Origin: Hydrogenophaga sp.
Lineage (GTDB): Bacteria; Pseudomonadota; Gammaproteobacteria; Burkholderiales; Burkholderiaceae
Length of the DNA stretch: 8,689 nt
Direction: 5' to 3'
Assembly: GCA_025458545.1 (NCBI GenBank)
Contig: JALOSH010000073.1
Span: 1 to 8,689, forward strand
Position numbers and translations under genes: made by a program. Every line of letters starts with the position of its first letter. The first letter of the stretch is position 1. The notes under the pieces were generated by a model that was given only the letters and a program-made list of their open reading frames with translations, did no database searches and was not told where the DNA came from. This document shows positions 6,854-8,689 of this stretch, piece by piece.

Positions 6854-7680
6854 GCAAGCCCTCACATTCACCCACCGATGTGCCGCGCACCGGCACCCTG
6901 TACCTGGTCCCCACGCCGCTCGACTTCGGCTGCAGCCCCGACGCCACGTCGCACAGCGCCGCATCGATGGCGCAGTGGCTGCCTCGGGAAACCCTGACCA
7001 CCGCCGCCCGGCTCACCCACTGGGTGACGGAAAACGCCAAAAGCACGCGCGCCTTCCTCAAGCGGGTCGACGCGGCGGTGCCGCTCGCCCTGCCCTTGCA
7101 GGCGCAACACATCACCGAACTGCCGCGACACACCCACAAAAAGGGCGATCACCAGCCCGCCAACGCCAGCGATCAGGAAGCGCGGCCCTTGTTGGCGCCC
7201 GCGCTCAATGGCCACGATATGGGGCTGGTCAGCGAAGCGGGCATGCCCGCCATTGCCGACCCGGGCAGCTCCATCGTGCGCGCTGCCCATGCGCTGGGCG
7301 TGCCGGTGGTTCCGCTGGTCGGCCCGGTGTCGCTGATGCTGGCACTGGCTGCCAGTGGTCTGAACGGTCAGAGCTTTGCGTTCGTTGGCTATGTGCCGCA
7401 AGAACCTGCCGAGCGGGCGCGGCGCCTGCGTGAACTGGAATCGCTGGCACTCAAGAGCGGTCAGACACAAATCCTGATCGAAACGCCTTACCGCAACGCC
7501 GCGCTGCTGCAGGCGATGCTGCAGCACCTGCACCCCCACACGCGGCTGGCGGTGAGCAGCGGCCTCACGCTGGGGCAGCAGGCCACCCGCAGCGGGCTGG
7601 TCAGCGAATGGAAAGCGCGGAAAGTGGCGTCGGCCGCACTTCCGCTCGATCTCCCGGCGGTGTTCCTGATCGGGCGTTGA
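6850..7680 (+). CDS. RsmI-like SAM-dependent methyltransferase of unknown target
   Basis: This 276-residue protein has the tetrapyrrole methylase fold shared with RsmI, the 16S rRNA 2'-O-methyltransferase. GTLYLVPTPLDFG (15-27) corresponds to the first strand and loop. SEAGMPAIADPGSSIVR (128-144), GPVSLML (158-164) and FAFVGYVPQEP supply the cofactor pocket. It is not canonical RsmI. The usual ATPIGNLxD becomes PTPLDFG, the AEDTR block becomes TENAKSTR (60-67), and a polar stretch rich in His, Lys, Asp and Gln occupies about residues 94-112. From memory, similar proteins occur widely in Burkholderiales as an uncharacterised family. The GTG at 6850 overlaps the maf stop (GTGA) and has GGAG (6835-6838) 11 nt upstream. 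A later GTG at 6880 is possible but lacks a ribosome site. Target and reaction are not known. Confidence 0.85.
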   Translation: MSKPSHSPTDVPRTGTLYLVPTPLDFGCSPDATSHSAASMAQWLPRETLTTAARLTHWVTENAKSTRAFLKRVDAAVPLALPLQAQHITELPRHTHKKGDHQPANASDQEARPLLAPALNGHDMGLVSEAGMPAIADPGSSIVRAAHALGVPVVPLVGPVSLMLALAASGLNGQSFAFVGYVPQEPAERARRLRELESLALKSGQTQILIETPYRNAALLQAMLQHLHPHTRLAVSSGLTLGQQATRSGLVSEWKARKVASAALPLDLPAVFLIGR

Positions 7681-7699
7681 AGCACGCCCCGGACTCGCC
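7681..7699. other. Convergent gap between methyltransferase and galU genes
   Basis: Only 19 nt separate the two convergent stop codons. I see no T-run and no strong hairpin here. A GCGCC/GGCGC pairing (7708-7712 with 7724-7728) lies inside the galU end without a T-run. Transcripts probably overlap or end by Rho. Confidence 0.6.
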
Positions 7700-8620
7700 T
7701 CAGCCGAGCGCCTTGACCAGGTGGGCGCGGACCGCAGCGCTGAGCTGTGGATCGGCCAGCGCCAGATCGATCGTGGCCTCCAGGAAGCCTTCCTTGCTAC
7801 CACAGTCGTAGCGCACACCGTCGTATCGGAAGGCGTATACCTTCTCGGTGCCGATCAGGGCGGCGATCCCGTCGGTGAGCTGGATTTCTCCGCCCGCGCC
7901 GCGCGGCTGGCGGCGGATGCTATCGAACACGGCGGGCGTGAGGATGTAGCGCCCCGCCACCGCCAGGGTGGACGGCGCCACCTCGGGCGCCGGCTTTTCC
8001 ACCATGCCAAACACCTCGGCCATGGTCGCGTTGACGCCGTGCACATCCACCACGCCGTAGCGCCGGGTATCCTGGCGCGGCACGTCCTGCACCGCCAGCA
8101 CCGTGCCCGGGTGGGCCTCGTAAGCCTGCACCATCTGCTGAAGGATGGTCGGTCCGCCGGAGCGCTGCTCGCGCCCCAGCATCAGGTCGTCGGCCAGCAG
8201 CACCGCAAACGGCTGATCGCCGACCACGCTTTCGGCACACAGCACCGCGTGGCCCAGGCCCTGCGGCCGGGGCTGGCGGATGAACACGCAGTCCATGTCG
8301 TCCGGCTTGATCGCATGGACCACCGCCAGCAGCTCCGTCTTGTGGCCCCGCTCCAGTTCGTGCTCCAGCTCGAAGGCCGCATCAAAGTGGTCGCCAATCG
8401 CCCGCTTGTGACGCCCGGTCACAAAAATCATCTGGCGGATGCCCGCAGCATAAGCCTCCTCCACCGCGTACTGGATCAGCGGCTTGTCCACCACCGGCAG
8501 CATCTCTTTGGGAATGGCCTTGGTGGCCGGTAAAAACCGGGTGCCCAGGCCCCCGACCGGGAAAACCGCCTTGGCAACCCGAGTACCAACCCGGTTGCTG
8601 TTGTTGTCTTTGCGCCCCAT
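7700..8620 (-). CDS. galU: UTP-glucose-1-phosphate uridylyltransferase
   Basis: GalU makes UDP-glucose from UTP and glucose-1-phosphate in the cytoplasm, for envelope polysaccharides and galactose use. The 306-residue product has the nucleotide-binding signature [20 protein letters not shown] at 23-42. It also has [34 protein letters not shown] with metal-binding aspartates, [20 protein letters not shown] and [12 protein letters not shown], which together exclude other sugar nucleotidyltransferases. The first signature residue is Gly where Ala is more usual (VGGLGTR). The N-terminus has about 10 extra polar residues ([10 protein letters not shown]) before the conserved RVAKAVFPV. No later start codon exists in frame before the motif, and AAGGG (8632-8628) stands 7 nt before the ATG at 8620, so this start is kept. 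Confidence 0.96.
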   Translation of the reverse strand: MGRKDNNSNRVGTRVAKAVFPVGGLGTRFLPATKAIPKEMLPVVDKPLIQYAVEEAYAAGIRQMIFVTGRHKRAIGDHFDAAFELEHELERGHKTELLAVVHAIKPDDMDCVFIRQPRPQGLGHAVLCAESVVGDQPFAVLLADDLMLGREQRSGGPTILQQMVQAYEAHPGTVLAVQDVPRQDTRRYGVVDVHGVNATMAEVFGMVEKPAPEVAPSTLAVAGRYILTPAVFDSIRRQPRGAGGEIQLTDGIAALIGTEKVYAFRYDGVRYDCGSKEGFLEATIDLALADPQLSAAVRAHLVKALG

Positions 8621-8689
8621 GAGAAAGCCCTTTTTATAAGCCGAACATCCTCAGTACAATACCAAGTTCGCCCGGCACGATACTCCCGA
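8621..8689 (-). promoter_or_regulatory. galU upstream region with weak promoter candidates
   Basis: These 69 nt to the window edge hold the galU ribosome site AAGGG and AT-rich TTATAAAAA (8639-8631). The latter resembles a -10 box, but using it would start the message within the last few bases before the ATG and remove the ribosome site. A better-placed option is TATTGT (8661-8656) with an upstream TGG, resembling an extended -10 box. Its -35 region does not match. No gene is seen here. Confidence 0.3.

Noticed and set aside
7690..7728. Possible bidirectional terminator between the methyltransferase gene and galU
   Set aside because: The only pairings are short or imperfect and no T-run occurs on either strand.
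7721..8533. 270-codon plus-strand frame opposite galU
   Set aside because: It is a shadow of galU, with a low-complexity His/Arg-rich product and no ribosome site.

Overview
The window is an ordinary, well-conserved housekeeping region of a GC-rich betaproteobacterium. The order yceD-rpmF-plsX-fabH-fabD-fabG-acpP-fabF, a divergent YceF-type maf gene, and the protein sequences themselves point to Burkholderiales, probably Comamonadaceae. The family-level placement is an inference from recall, not from a search. I see no mobile element, CRISPR array, tRNA or rRNA gene, and no broken gene.

Layout. From 6214 down to position 1, on the minus strand, lie yceD (DUF177), rpmF (ribosomal protein bL32), plsX, fabH, fabD, fabG, acpP and the first 325 codons of fabF, which runs off the left edge. 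This links ribosome assembly with the start of phospholipid synthesis (PlsX) and type II fatty acid synthesis. FabD loads malonate onto ACP, FabH makes the first condensation, FabG reduces the keto group, FabF elongates, and AcpP carries the chain. On the plus strand from 6251 are maf/yceF and an overlapping gene for an RsmI-like SAM-dependent methyltransferase that is clearly not canonical RsmI. Convergent to it, galU (UTP-glucose-1-phosphate uridylyltransferase) fills 7700-8620 on the minus strand.

Control signals visible in the sequence: a perfect TATAAT promoter box in front of rpmF; a textbook intrinsic terminator between rpmF and plsX, which would separate ribosomal protein expression from the lipid genes unless read through; and a promoter-like pair ahead of acpP whose -35 box lies in a perfect inverted repeat. 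Two further inverted repeats are notable. One is 10 bp and brackets the rpmF promoter. The other is 8 bp and embeds both start codons of the divergent yceD/maf pair.

I found no convincing new multi-gene system. The items most worth a second look are the mid-operon terminator, the palindromic acpP promoter, the start-codon palindrome, and the RsmI-like paralogue of unknown target.
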